Shown here one piece after another: positions 1 to 7,100 of a stretch of 64,000 nucleotides of DNA (position 1 is the first letter of the stretch; every line of letters starts with the position of its first letter). A program made the translations under genes and the position numbers. The stretch covers positions 1,066,501-1,130,500 of the forward strand of contig NZ_JAPEPT010000001.1 of assembly GCF_026339995.1 (NCBI RefSeq). The letters run 5' to 3'. Below the pieces are notes generated by a model. The model saw only the letters and a program-made list of their open reading frames with translations, made no database searches and had not been told where the DNA came from. This stretch comes from Streptomyces sp. NBC_01481 (GTDB taxonomy: Bacteria > Actinomycetota > Actinomycetes > Streptomycetales > Streptomycetaceae).

Positions 1-32
1 CCTTCCGGCGACCGGAAGGGAGCGGTCCCGCG

Positions 33-887
33 ATGAGCAGCACCGCGGCCGACAGCGCCCTCGGCACCGTCGTCATCACCGGAGCCAGCTCCGGAATCGG
101 CGCCGAGGCCGCCCGGCAACTCCACCGACAAGGCGCCCGGGTGATCGCCGTCGGCCGCGACCCCGCGAGGACCCGCGCCTTGGCGGGCGAGCTCGGAATC
201 GACGGCCTCACGGTGGACTTCGCCGATCTCGCGGACGTCCACCGGCTGGCCGACGCCCTGCGCTTGCTGGTGCCCCGGATCGATGTGCTCGCGGCGAACG
301 CGGGAGGCATCCCGCGCGCCCGCGGCGCGACGGCGGATGGCATCGAGCCCGTCTTCCAGGTCAACGCGATCGGGCCATGGCTGCTCATGACCCTCCTCGC
401 CCCCCTGCTGGCGGGAGGACGGGTGGTGGCGACCTCCTCCCGCTCCCACACCGGGGCTTCGCTCACCCGGGGCACGGTCGTGGCAGCCGCGGCCGGCGCC
501 TCGGGCCTGAGTGCCCACAAGGTCTATGCCCGGGCCAAACTGGCCGCCGGGATCCTGCTGCGCGAATTCGGCCGCCGCCACCCGGAGATCACGGTCGCCG
601 ACTTCCATCCGGGCATCATCGCCTCCGACTTCGGCCGCTACATGGGCCCTGTCGGCACCCTTCTCAAGACACTGGCCCGGCCCTTTCTCGACAGCCCGGC
701 GGACGGCGCGAACCGTCTGGTCCGGCTCGCCACGACGGCGGATCCCATCGAAGAGGCCTACTTCGTCCGCAATCGCCCGGCGCCCGGCTCACCACAGCTT
801 CACGACCCGGCGCTCGGCGCCGAACTGTGGGCGCTGGCCGAGCACCTCACCGCCCACCACGGGCTGGGCCCCGTCCAGCCGTCATGA
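33..887 (+). CDS. SDR-family oxidoreductase
   Basis: Short-chain dehydrogenase/reductase of about 284 residues, predicted cytoplasmic and NAD(P)-dependent. The N-terminal dinucleotide motif TGASSGIG is at about residues 16-23, followed by an NAG motif near residue 90 (AANAGG), a catalytic Ser in ATSSRSH and the YxxxK pair in VYARAK. The length and the long C-terminal tail fit the retinol-dehydrogenase-like (extended classical) SDRs, whose substrates are usually lipophilic alcohols or ketones. The ATG at 33 has a purine-rich stretch (GGAAGGGAG) upstream. No neighbour points to a pathway, so the substrate is unknown. Confidence 0.85.
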   Translation: MSSTAADSALGTVVITGASSGIGAEAARQLHRQGARVIAVGRDPARTRALAGELGIDGLTVDFADLADVHRLADALRLLVPRIDVLAANAGGIPRARGATADGIEPVFQVNAIGPWLLMTLLAPLLAGGRVVATSSRSHTGASLTRGTVVAAAAGASGLSAHKVYARAKLAAGILLREFGRRHPEITVADFHPGIIASDFGRYMGPVGTLLKTLARPFLDSPADGANRLVRLATTADPIEEAYFVRNRPAPGSPQLHDPALGAELWALAEHLTAHHGLGPVQPS

Positions 888-908
888 ACCGCCGGCGCCG
901 AGGCAGTC

Positions 909-1082
909 ATGCCGCGTTCGGCACTGAAGTGGCCCGGCTACGGGCGAGCACCGGAGGAGATCATGCGGCTGTTCCTGTCCGACCTTGCCGCCACGTACGG
1001 CTCGGTGCACGAGTACGCGGTCAAGCAGCTCGGCGTCGACGAGGCCTTGATCTCCCGACTGCGCGCGCGGCTGCTGAGCTGA
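909..1082 (+). pseudogene. C-terminal remnant of a protein-tyrosine phosphatase
   Basis: A 57-codon open frame whose translation reads like the last 50 or so residues of Streptomyces IphP-type tyrosine phosphatases: an APEEIM...FL stretch, then YGSVHEYAVKQLG, then an SRLRARLL end. The catalytic HCxxGxxR part is absent and nothing upstream supplies it, because the preceding bases belong to the SDR gene. I read this as a deletion remnant. Family assignment rests only on the tail, so it is moderate. Confidence 0.55.
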
Positions 1083-1133
1083 GCCCTTAGCATCGTCCCT
1101 TCTGCCGGCCCCGAGAGCTGGAGTGATCTGGAC

Positions 1134-2009
1134 GTGACCCGACCGCGCGTGGGTGTGGCCGTACTGACCATGGGAACCCGGCCCGCCGAACTGCGGGCCC
1201 TCCTCGATTCGGTGGTCAAGCAGGGCGAGCCCGCTGCCCGTGTCGTCGTGGTCGGCAACGGCACACCCCTGCCGGAACTGCCCGACGGGGTCGACGGTGT
1301 GGAGCTTCCGGAGAACCTCGGGGTCTCCGGTGGCCGGAATGTCGCGATCGACCTGCTCCGCGAAGCCGGGGACGTGGACGTCCTCGTGGACCTGGACGAC
1401 GACGGGCTCCTGATCGACAACGACGTGTTCACACGGATCGCCGATCTGTACGCCGCCGACCCCGGGCTCGGTATCGTCAGTTTCCGTATCGCCGACGAGA
1501 CCGGCTTCACCCAGCGGCGGCACGTGCCCCGGCTTCGAGCCGGCGACCCGATGCAGCGTGGCCTGGTGACCACGTTCCTGGGTGGCGGCCATGGCCTGTC
1601 GATGCGGATGCTCGCCGAAATCGGCGGCTGGCCCGACCAGTTCTTCTTCACGCACGAGGAGACCGACCTCGCCTGGCGGGCGCTGGATGCGGACTGGAAG
1701 ATCCTCTACGAGCCGGATCTGGTGCTCCAGCACCCACGCACGTCGCCGGCCCGCCATGCGGACTTCTATCGCATGACCGCCCGTAACCGCGTCTGGATGG
1801 CTCGCCGCCATCTGCCCGCCCCGCTCGTGCCGGTCTATCTCGGAACATGGATCGCGCTCACACTGGCCCGAACCCGTTCACTGGCCGGTCTGCGGGCTTG
1901 GTTCGGCGGCTTCGCGGAGGGTGTGCGGAAGCCTTGCGGATCGCGCCGCCCCATGCGGTGGCGCACTGTCCGGCGCATGACTCGCCTCGGCCGTCCGCCG
2001 ATCGTCTAG
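1134..2009 (+). CDS. family 2 (GT-A) glycosyltransferase
   Basis: Probable inverting GT2 glycosyltransferase of 291 residues that would transfer a sugar from a nucleotide donor. The N-terminus begins with VGVAVLTMG, then VVVVGNG and a gap leading to the DxD-like acidic motif VDLDDDG (about residues 85-91). The later GGGHGLSMRML...GG stretch and the HEETDLAWRALDAD motif carry the catalytic-base ED-type signature of WbbL-like rhamnosyltransferases. A hydrophobic segment near residues 225-245 suggests membrane association. The GTG start lies after GAGAGCTGGAG. It ends 24 bp before a convergent gene. Acceptor unknown. Confidence 0.85.
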   Translation: MTRPRVGVAVLTMGTRPAELRALLDSVVKQGEPAARVVVVGNGTPLPELPDGVDGVELPENLGVSGGRNVAIDLLREAGDVDVLVDLDDDGLLIDNDVFTRIADLYAADPGLGIVSFRIADETGFTQRRHVPRLRAGDPMQRGLVTTFLGGGHGLSMRMLAEIGGWPDQFFFTHEETDLAWRALDADWKILYEPDLVLQHPRTSPARHADFYRMTARNRVWMARRHLPAPLVPVYLGTWIALTLARTRSLAGLRAWFGGFAEGVRKPCGSRRPMRWRTVRRMTRLGRPPIV

Positions 2010-2033
2010 GCGACGCGAGGCCGATCTCCGCCC

Positions 2034-2522
2034 TCAAGCCATCGTCCGCAGGTGCTCGTCGAGGCGTTCGTACGTCTCGACCACTCCCGCCTCCATACCC
2101 ATGGCAATGGCTCCGGCGAGGACCTCCGCCGAGGGCCAGACCGAGGTGCTCGTCAGGGTCGTCCGGCCGTCCTTCTCCTCGAAGGTGAGGGTGGTCAGGA
2201 CCGCGGGGCCCGGCATCTGTTCGAAGATTTCCGTGTAGACGATGCGCTCCGGCGGCACGATCTCCTTGTACTCGCCCGAGAACACGACGGCGTTTCCGTC
2301 GGCTCCTGTCTGGCCCCAGCGCCACGCGCCGCCCGGGCGGAAGTCGATCTCGCAGACGGACGTCGTCAGCGAGCGCAGGCCGTACCACTGGCGGACGTGT
2401 TCGGGCTTGGTCCAGGCCTCGAAGACGAGGCTGCGCGGGGCGTCGAAGACGCGCGTGATGACGAGCTCTCGGTCCGACGGGGTCGTCAGCGTCGTCGGGT
2501 GCTCACTGGCTTTCGATGTCAT
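2034..2522 (-). CDS. AHSA1/SRPBCC-domain protein
   Basis: A 162-residue START/Bet v1-like protein of the AHSA1 family. Recognisable blocks are the opening VITRVFDAPRSLVFEAWT, WYG near residue 46, the FRPGGAWRW block and the ending in which ETYERLDEHL forms the last helix. Such proteins bind hydrophobic ligands or act as small-molecule enzymes, and are very often encoded with an ArsR regulator, as here. The ATG start overlaps the end of the upstream ArsR gene by 20 bp, so the two are co-transcribed and probably translationally coupled. Confidence 0.9.
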   Translation of the reverse strand: MTSKASEHPTTLTTPSDRELVITRVFDAPRSLVFEAWTKPEHVRQWYGLRSLTTSVCEIDFRPGGAWRWGQTGADGNAVVFSGEYKEIVPPERIVYTEIFEQMPGPAVLTTLTFEEKDGRTTLTSTSVWPSAEVLAGAIAMGMEAGVVETYERLDEHLRTMA

Positions 2523-2856
2523 TGTTCCGCTGCCTTTCCTGAAGATCGATCAGGTACTCGTCGAGCTGGCCGAAACTCTCCTCCCAGAAGCTGCGGTAGC
2601 GCTCCAGCCACGCGGTGACCTCTTTGAGCGGGCCGGCCCGCAGATGGCAGGGCCGGTACTGGGCGTCACGGCCCCTTGTGATCAGACCGGCGCGTTCGAG
2701 CACCTTCAGGTGCTTGGAGATGGCCTGCAGGCTGATGTCGAACGGCTCGGCCAGCTCGTTGACCGTCGCCGCGCCGTCGGCGAGGCGCGCCAGGATGGCC
2801 CGGCGGGTCGGGTCGGCGAGGGCGCCGAAGGTGGTGCTGAGCGGGTCGTCTGGCAT
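2503..2856 (-). CDS. ArsR-family winged-helix repressor
   Basis: A 117-residue ArsR/SmtB-type regulator. The winged helix runs over residues 10-90: ALADPTRRAILARL, then the recognition helix region ISLQAISKHLKVLERAGL, then the wing with RDAQYRP. The metal-binding ELCVCDL motif of true ArsR proteins is absent, so it belongs to the non-metal subgroup that is paired with SRPBCC proteins. It probably autoregulates the pair through the inverted repeat just upstream of its start. Confidence 0.92.
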   Translation of the reverse strand: MPDDPLSTTFGALADPTRRAILARLADGAATVNELAEPFDISLQAISKHLKVLERAGLITRGRDAQYRPCHLRAGPLKEVTAWLERYRSFWEESFGQLDEYLIDLQERQRNNDIESQ

Positions 2857-2862
2857 CTGTAA

Positions 2863-2894
2863 TCAACCATCTAGTTGTTTAACCGATAGGTTGA
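2863..2894. promoter_or_regulatory. inverted repeat, probable ArsR operator
   Basis: TCAACC at 2863-2868 and GGTTGA at 2889-2894 form an inverted repeat immediately upstream of the ArsR start (2856), with an inner CAAC...GTTG pair. It sits in the AT-rich promoter between the ArsR gene and the divergent kinase gene. The assignment is by position and symmetry. Confidence 0.55.
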
Positions 2895-2949
2895 GCATGC
2901 GCCTCGGGTCGCCTGCTGTCAAGCCTCGTCGCGGCGATACGCTCCAGGC

Positions 2950-3915
2950 GTGACTGACGCGGACGGCAGTGGCCTGAGCTGGGCAGCAACCCGTACCTGG
3001 GTGGAGAAGGTCCTCGCGGAAGGTGAGCGGATCGAGAGCGTGCAGCGGCTACGGGGCGGGTGGACCTCGCAGATGCGGCGGCTGTACGTCACCGGGCCGC
3101 ACGGGCCGCGCTCACTGGTTCTGCGGTCCTTCGTCAAGCCCTTCTTCCTACGGCATGCGCCCGGACTGCTCTCCCGCGAGGCGGAGATTCTGGAACTGCT
3201 CGGCAGTATGGACGTGCCCGCGGCCGACTTGATCGCTGTCGACGCTACGGGTGAGCACTGCGACCACCCCTCTCTGCTGATGTCACTCCTGCCGGGCGAC
3301 GTGCGGCTGGACGATGCCGGTGCGCCGGAGCGCGTCGAGCTGCTGGCTCGGCAGTTGGTGGACATTCACCGGGTCCAGGTGACGGATGTGACCCGCCCGC
3401 GCGACTACCAGGCATGGACGGCGCCCGAGTGCGTCCACGTGCCCGAGGCGACCGACCGGCCCGCGCTCTGGCGCCGGGCCGTCGATGTCATCCGCCGTGA
3501 ACCTCCCATGTACAGGCCCCACTTCCTGCACCGGGACTTTCATCCGGGCAATGTCCTGTTCACCGGCGTCAGCGCAGACGCGGATCTTCGCGTCAGCGGC
3601 GTCGTCGACTGGGTCGAGACCTCCTGGGGTCCGTCTGATCTGGACGTGGCTCATTGCTCGACCAATCTGGCGCTGCTGCACGGCGTCCCCGTCGGCATGA
3701 GCTTCGCCGAGCGGTACGTCTCCGCCGGCGGGCAGCTGTCCGAGAGCGCGGTGGATCATCTGTACTGGCGGCTGCTGGACGCGCTCGCCTTCGCGCCCGA
3801 CGCGGAGAAAGTCGGCCTCCCTTGGCGGGAGTTGGGGCGGCTGGATCTGACGTCCGATGTACTCGCGGGGCGCCTGGAGGAGTACATGCAGAGCCTCTTC
3901 GACCGTTTCGGGTGA
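2950..3915 (+). CDS. APH/ChoK-fold phosphotransferase family protein
   Basis: A 321-residue aminoglycoside-phosphotransferase-fold protein. The catalytic loop HRDFHPGNVL (about residues 195-204) carries the Asp base and Asn, and VVDWVE about 20 residues later supplies the metal-binding Asp of the DFG equivalent. The N-lobe has VLR as the likely ATP Lys/Arg region. These kinases phosphorylate hydroxyls on small molecules (aminoglycosides, choline, homoserine, macrolides), and the substrate cannot be predicted here. The GTG start lies only 94 bp from the divergent ArsR gene and shares its intergenic promoter. Confidence 0.85.
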   Translation: MTDADGSGLSWAATRTWVEKVLAEGERIESVQRLRGGWTSQMRRLYVTGPHGPRSLVLRSFVKPFFLRHAPGLLSREAEILELLGSMDVPAADLIAVDATGEHCDHPSLLMSLLPGDVRLDDAGAPERVELLARQLVDIHRVQVTDVTRPRDYQAWTAPECVHVPEATDRPALWRRAVDVIRREPPMYRPHFLHRDFHPGNVLFTGVSADADLRVSGVVDWVETSWGPSDLDVAHCSTNLALLHGVPVGMSFAERYVSAGGQLSESAVDHLYWRLLDALAFAPDAEKVGLPWRELGRLDLTSDVLAGRLEEYMQSLFDRFG

Positions 3916-3939
3916 TTCCGCCGCCGCAGGATGAGCCGT

Positions 3940-4062
3940 TCAGTCCGATGTCAGCAACTCGCGCGCGCAGGCCCGCAGCCACGTGTGGGCCGGGTCCGCG
4001 TCGTTGCGCGGGTGCCACGCCAGGCCGAAAGGCAGCGTCGGCAGGGAGAACGTCCGCCATGG
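3940..4062 (-). pseudogene. C-terminal remnant, probably of a LysR-type regulator
   Basis: Read on the minus strand, this stretch translates to about 40 residues that include LPFGLAWHPRNDADPAHTWL and end in ARELLTSD before a stop. That matches the typical extreme C-terminus of Streptomyces LysR regulators. The N-terminal helix-turn-helix and most of the effector domain are missing, and the plus-strand gene at 4059 occupies the place where they should be. I interpret it as a deletion junction. Short homology only. Confidence 0.5.
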
Positions 4063-4265
4063 GCGTCGGGCTGCGTACGGTCGCCGTCCTGCTGATCGTC
4101 GCGATCGTCGCCGTCGTGATCGGGTACCGCGGGTTCGGCCCGGGCCGGACCGTGATCGCCGACGGGCCGTCCCGAGGTCGTGAACTGCCGGACGTGGCAG
4201 GCGGCGTGGCGTATGTTGCGGGCGACGCGCGGAACGTACAGCGGATCACCGGGGAGGACGCATGA
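4059..4265 (+). CDS. small single-pass membrane protein, unknown function
   Basis: A 68-residue reading frame with one strongly hydrophobic segment (residues 5-22, RTVAVLLIVAIVAVVIGY) and a polar C-terminal half. A GGGAG ribosome-binding-like site lies about 10 nt before the ATG. The TGA stop overlaps the ATG of the next gene (ATGA), which argues for translation and coupling to the serine hydrolase. I recognise no family. It could alternatively be a chance frame created by the deletion that left the LysR remnant. Confidence 0.45.
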   Translation: MGVGLRTVAVLLIVAIVAVVIGYRGFGPGRTVIADGPSRGRELPDVAGGVAYVAGDARNVQRITGEDA

Positions 4266-5419
4266 CCGCCGAAGCCGGCGTGCAGGGGACCGTGGCCGAG
4301 GGCTTCGAGGCCGTACGGGAGGAATTCGCCGCCCTGCTCGACGAGGGGATCACCACGTCCGGGGTGCAGCTCGCGGCCTGTGTCTACGGGCGGCAGGTCG
4401 TCGACCTGTGGGCCGGGGAGGGCATGGAGTGCGACTCGCTCACCGCCGTCTACTCCGTCACCAAGGGCGCGGCGCATCTGATCGTGGCGCTGCTGGTGCA
4501 GGAGGGGACGCTGGAGCTGGAGCGCGAAGTCGCCCACTACTGGCCACAGTTCGCGGCCGAGGGCAAGGGTGCACTCACCCTGCGTCAGCTGCTCATGCAC
4601 CAGTCCGGGGTGATCGGTGCGGACGGCGGCTTCAGCAAGGCGGAGCTCGCGGACGACCGGCTGATCGCCGAACGGCTGGCGGGTCAGCGTCCGTTCTGGG
4701 AGCCAGGCACGGCGTACGGCTATCACGCCCTGGTGATCGCCGCCCTCACCGGAGAGGTGGTGCGCCGGGTCACCGGGCAGTCGATCCAGGAGCTCTTCGA
4801 GGAGCGGATCAGGGTTCCGTACGGTCTCGACTTCTACCTCGGCCTGCCCGAACCGCTCGAGGCGCGCTGGCTCGACGTCCAGCCGATGGAGCCCACACGC
4901 GAGCAGCTCGCCGATCTCGTGGCGGGCGCGCCGGCGCGCGACAGCCTGATGGGCATCGCCTTCAACGCCCACGCCAAGCCGCCGACCGACCTGGTGCGTT
5001 TCGCCAACAGGCGTGACGCACGCGCAATGGGCCAGGCTTCGGGCGGCGGGGTCGGCAACGCGCGCGGTGTCGCGGGGATGTACGCGGCCGCCATCAGCGA
5101 GACCGGCGGCCGGGCACCCCTGCTGAAGCCGGACACGATCGCGGAGTTCGGCCGCCTCCACACCGTGGGCACGGACGTGGTCACCGGCGACGTGGACCAC
5201 TTCGGTCTCGGCTTCGAGGCGATGGGCGTGCGGTATCCGTTCCTCGGCCCGGAGGCCTTCGGCCACAGCGGCGCGGCGGGCGGGATGGGCTTCGCCGACC
5301 CGGCATCCGGCGTCGCGTACGGCTACGTGCGCCGGCGCTTCGCCTACCCGCCGGGTGGTGGAGCCGCGGAGAACGACCGTCTGGCGCGGGCGGTGGTGCG
5401 GGCGGCGGCAGCGGTCTGA
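4262..5419 (+). CDS. beta-lactamase-fold serine hydrolase (EstB/class C-like)
   Basis: A 385-residue member of the class C beta-lactamase/esterase family. The SxxK nucleophile motif is SVTK (about residue 62), the YxN equivalent is YGY in TAYGYHALVIAALTG, and the C-terminal motif region contains GHSGAAGGMGFADP (an HxG equivalent). There is no signal peptide, so it is probably a cytoplasmic esterase or peptidase rather than an antibiotic-degrading lactamase. It starts with ATGA overlap to the small membrane protein. Confidence 0.88.
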   Translation: MTAEAGVQGTVAEGFEAVREEFAALLDEGITTSGVQLAACVYGRQVVDLWAGEGMECDSLTAVYSVTKGAAHLIVALLVQEGTLELEREVAHYWPQFAAEGKGALTLRQLLMHQSGVIGADGGFSKAELADDRLIAERLAGQRPFWEPGTAYGYHALVIAALTGEVVRRVTGQSIQELFEERIRVPYGLDFYLGLPEPLEARWLDVQPMEPTREQLADLVAGAPARDSLMGIAFNAHAKPPTDLVRFANRRDARAMGQASGGGVGNARGVAGMYAAAISETGGRAPLLKPDTIAEFGRLHTVGTDVVTGDVDHFGLGFEAMGVRYPFLGPEAFGHSGAAGGMGFADPASGVAYGYVRRRFAYPPGGGAAENDRLARAVVRAAAAV

Positions 5420-5475
5420 CCAGCACAGAGACGCTTTCGCGGACGACTGTCACACCCGCGAGGCACACTGAAGAC

Positions 5476-5751
5476 ATGTGCCGCAGTATCAAGACTCTCC
5501 GCCCGCCCGTCCTCCCCGAAGAGGCCACGGAGGAGGACATCCGTGCCGCCTCCTTGCAATACGTACGCAAGGTGTCCGGCTTCCATGTCCCCGCCGCGCA
5601 CAATCGCGAGGTCTTCGAGCAGGCCGTCGACGAGATAGCCGAGGCGACCCGCAAGCTGCTCGAAGGGCTCGAGGTGCGCGGTTCCGGTGGCAGCCGGACA
5701 GGGACTAAGCGGCAGGCTCCGGAGCCGGTTCCCGCTTCGGGCGCCGCATGA
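5476..5751 (+). CDS. DUF2277-family protein
   Basis: A 91-residue protein beginning MCRSIKTLRPP, the conserved opening of the DUF2277 family, followed by helical sequence (EEDIRAASLQYVRKVSGF) and a Pro/Ala-rich tail. Function is unknown; the Cys at position 2 and the N-terminal block are the family hallmarks. Its 3' end overlaps the convergent DedA gene by 47 bp. Confidence 0.8.
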   Translation: MCRSIKTLRPPVLPEEATEEDIRAASLQYVRKVSGFHVPAAHNREVFEQAVDEIAEATRKLLEGLEVRGSGGSRTGTKRQAPEPVPASGAA

Positions 5752-6364
5752 CGTAGGACGCCAGCGCGCCCGCCGCGAACAGCGCCAGTACGGACACGGC
5801 CGCGCCGACCCAGGTCGCGCCCAGCCAGTGGCCGCCGAAGTAGCCGAGGCCGACGCTGTAGCCGGCCCAGGCCACGCCCGCGAGGGCGGACCAGGGCAGG
5901 AAATCCCTGGCCTTGCGGTGGGCCGCGCCCGCGCCCAGCGAGACGACCGAGCGTCCGGCCGGGGCGAAGCGTGCGATGACGACAAGGGCGCCGCCGCCGC
6001 GGCTGAGAGCCCAGCCAAGTCGTTCCTGCGCGCTGGTCAGCTTGCGGGAGCGGGCGATGGCACGGTCCAGCCGGTCGCCGCCGCGCCATGCGAGGCGGTA
6101 CGCGACGAGGTCGCCGAGTACGGAAGCGGTGGCCGCGCACAGGACGAGGGCAAGGAGCGAGGGCACTTCGTGCGGGACCTGCCCGGCCGCGCTCTGGACG
6201 GAGCCGCCTGCCGCGGTGGTCGTACCCGCGGCGGCCGCGGTCGCGGCCGTGATCACCAGGACTCCGCTGGGGAGCACGGGCAGGAAGACGTCGAGAAGTA
6301 CGGACAGCGCCACCACGGCGTAGATCCATGGGCTGCCGGTCAGCGACCCCACACTCTCGAGCAC
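5705..6364 (-). CDS. DedA-family membrane protein
   Basis: A DedA/VTT-domain integral membrane protein of about 219 residues. Hydrophobic segments lie near the N-terminus (WIYAVVALSVLLDVFLPVLP), around the reentrant region and at the C-terminus. The conserved central block FAPAGRSVVSLGAGAA corresponds to the family's [FY]xRxxPxxR-like motif. DedA proteins are linked to lipid (undecaprenyl phosphate or phospholipid) translocation. I chose the GTG at 6364 because GGGGAG precedes it by five bases; an upstream in-frame start at 6424 would add 20 non-conserved residues. Confidence 0.85.
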   Translation of the reverse strand: MLESVGSLTGSPWIYAVVALSVLLDVFLPVLPSGVLVITAATAAAAGTTTAAGGSVQSAAGQVPHEVPSLLALVLCAATASVLGDLVAYRLAWRGGDRLDRAIARSRKLTSAQERLGWALSRGGGALVVIARFAPAGRSVVSLGAGAAHRKARDFLPWSALAGVAWAGYSVGLGYFGGHWLGATWVGAAVSVLALFAAGALASYVMRRPKREPAPEPAA

Positions 6365-6513
6365 CCGAACTCCCCGGTTTCGTGAAGAGGCCGCGACGTC
6401 GCAGGGGAGCGGCAGGGGCGGCAAGTACAGCTGTACAGCGTACGCCTGGGGTTCGGCTCGAGGATCGCCAGGGTGGGGGATGTAGTGATCGTCACGTGTC
6501 GGGCAAAACGGAA

Positions 6514-6544
6514 CGCCCGGATCCTCCTCAAGAGGACCCGGGCG
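6514..6544 (-). terminator. stem-loop terminator after the DoxX gene
   Basis: Arms CGCCCGG-A-TCCTC and GAGGA-C-CCGGGCG form a near-perfect 12-bp stem around a short loop. It is placed 37 bp past the DoxX stop codon and before the DedA gene on the same strand. No U-tract, as is usual in Streptomyces. Confidence 0.7.
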
Positions 6545-6580
6545 CTCCGGAATTCGGCGCGGCTGGACCTGGACCGAGAC

Positions 6581-7039
6581 CTAGACCGCGACCGGGGTGG
6601 ACTGTTCCTTGCGCTCCTCGTCCGCCGCCCGGCTCCCGCCGCGCGCGAACAGCCTGTCCAGCGCCAGCGCGCCGGGGCCGGTGAAGACCAGCAGCAGGAA
6701 GGCCCAGCAGAACATCGCGGCTCCCTCGCCGCTGTTCTGAATCGGGAACAGGCCCTTGGGCTGGTGGACGTTGAAGTACGCGTACGCCATCGAGCCCGAG
6801 GCGATGAACGCGGCGCTGCGGGTGCCGAGGCCGAGCAGCACCAGCGCGCCGCCGACCAGTTCGATCACCGCGGCGTACCACTCGGGCCAGGTGCCGGCCG
6901 GGACGGTGGTGCCGCCGAGCAGGCCGAAGAGTGAGCGGGCGCCGTGGCAGGTGAAGAGCAGGCCTACGACGATGCGGAACAGGCTCAGCACATACGGCTG
7001 GGCGTTGTTGAGCCGGGTGGACAGCGAGGGGTGCGCCAT
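6581..7039 (-). CDS. DoxX-family membrane protein
   Basis: A 152-residue protein with four predicted membrane helices: LSLFRIVVGLLFTCHGARSLFG, WYAAVIELVGGALVLLGLG, AAFIASGSMAYAYF and MFCWAFLLLVFTGPGALALD. The conserved FRIxxGLLFxxHG opening and the WPEWYAxxIELxGG block are DoxX signatures. DoxX proteins are poorly characterised membrane partners of redox enzymes. An iron-box sequence 45 bp upstream suggests iron-dependent repression. Confidence 0.88.
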   Translation of the reverse strand: MAHPSLSTRLNNAQPYVLSLFRIVVGLLFTCHGARSLFGLLGGTTVPAGTWPEWYAAVIELVGGALVLLGLGTRSAAFIASGSMAYAYFNVHQPKGLFPIQNSGEGAAMFCWAFLLLVFTGPGALALDRLFARGGSRAADEERKEQSTPVAV

Positions 7040-7083
7040 GGGGGCTCCTTCGGTCTGGGGACGTGAACCGACGAGGGGGCCCC

Positions 7084-7100
7084 AGGTTAGGCAGACCTAA
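7084..7100. promoter_or_regulatory. DtxR/DmdR-type iron box
   Basis: AGGTTAGGCAGACCTAA closely matches the actinobacterial iron box (TTAGGTTAGGCTAACCTAA), with arms AGGTTAG and the imperfect complement GACCTAA. It lies 45 bp upstream of the DoxX start and overlaps the stop codon of the preceding flavoprotein gene. The expected ligand is Fe-bound DmdR1/IdeR acting as a repressor. Confidence 0.7.
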
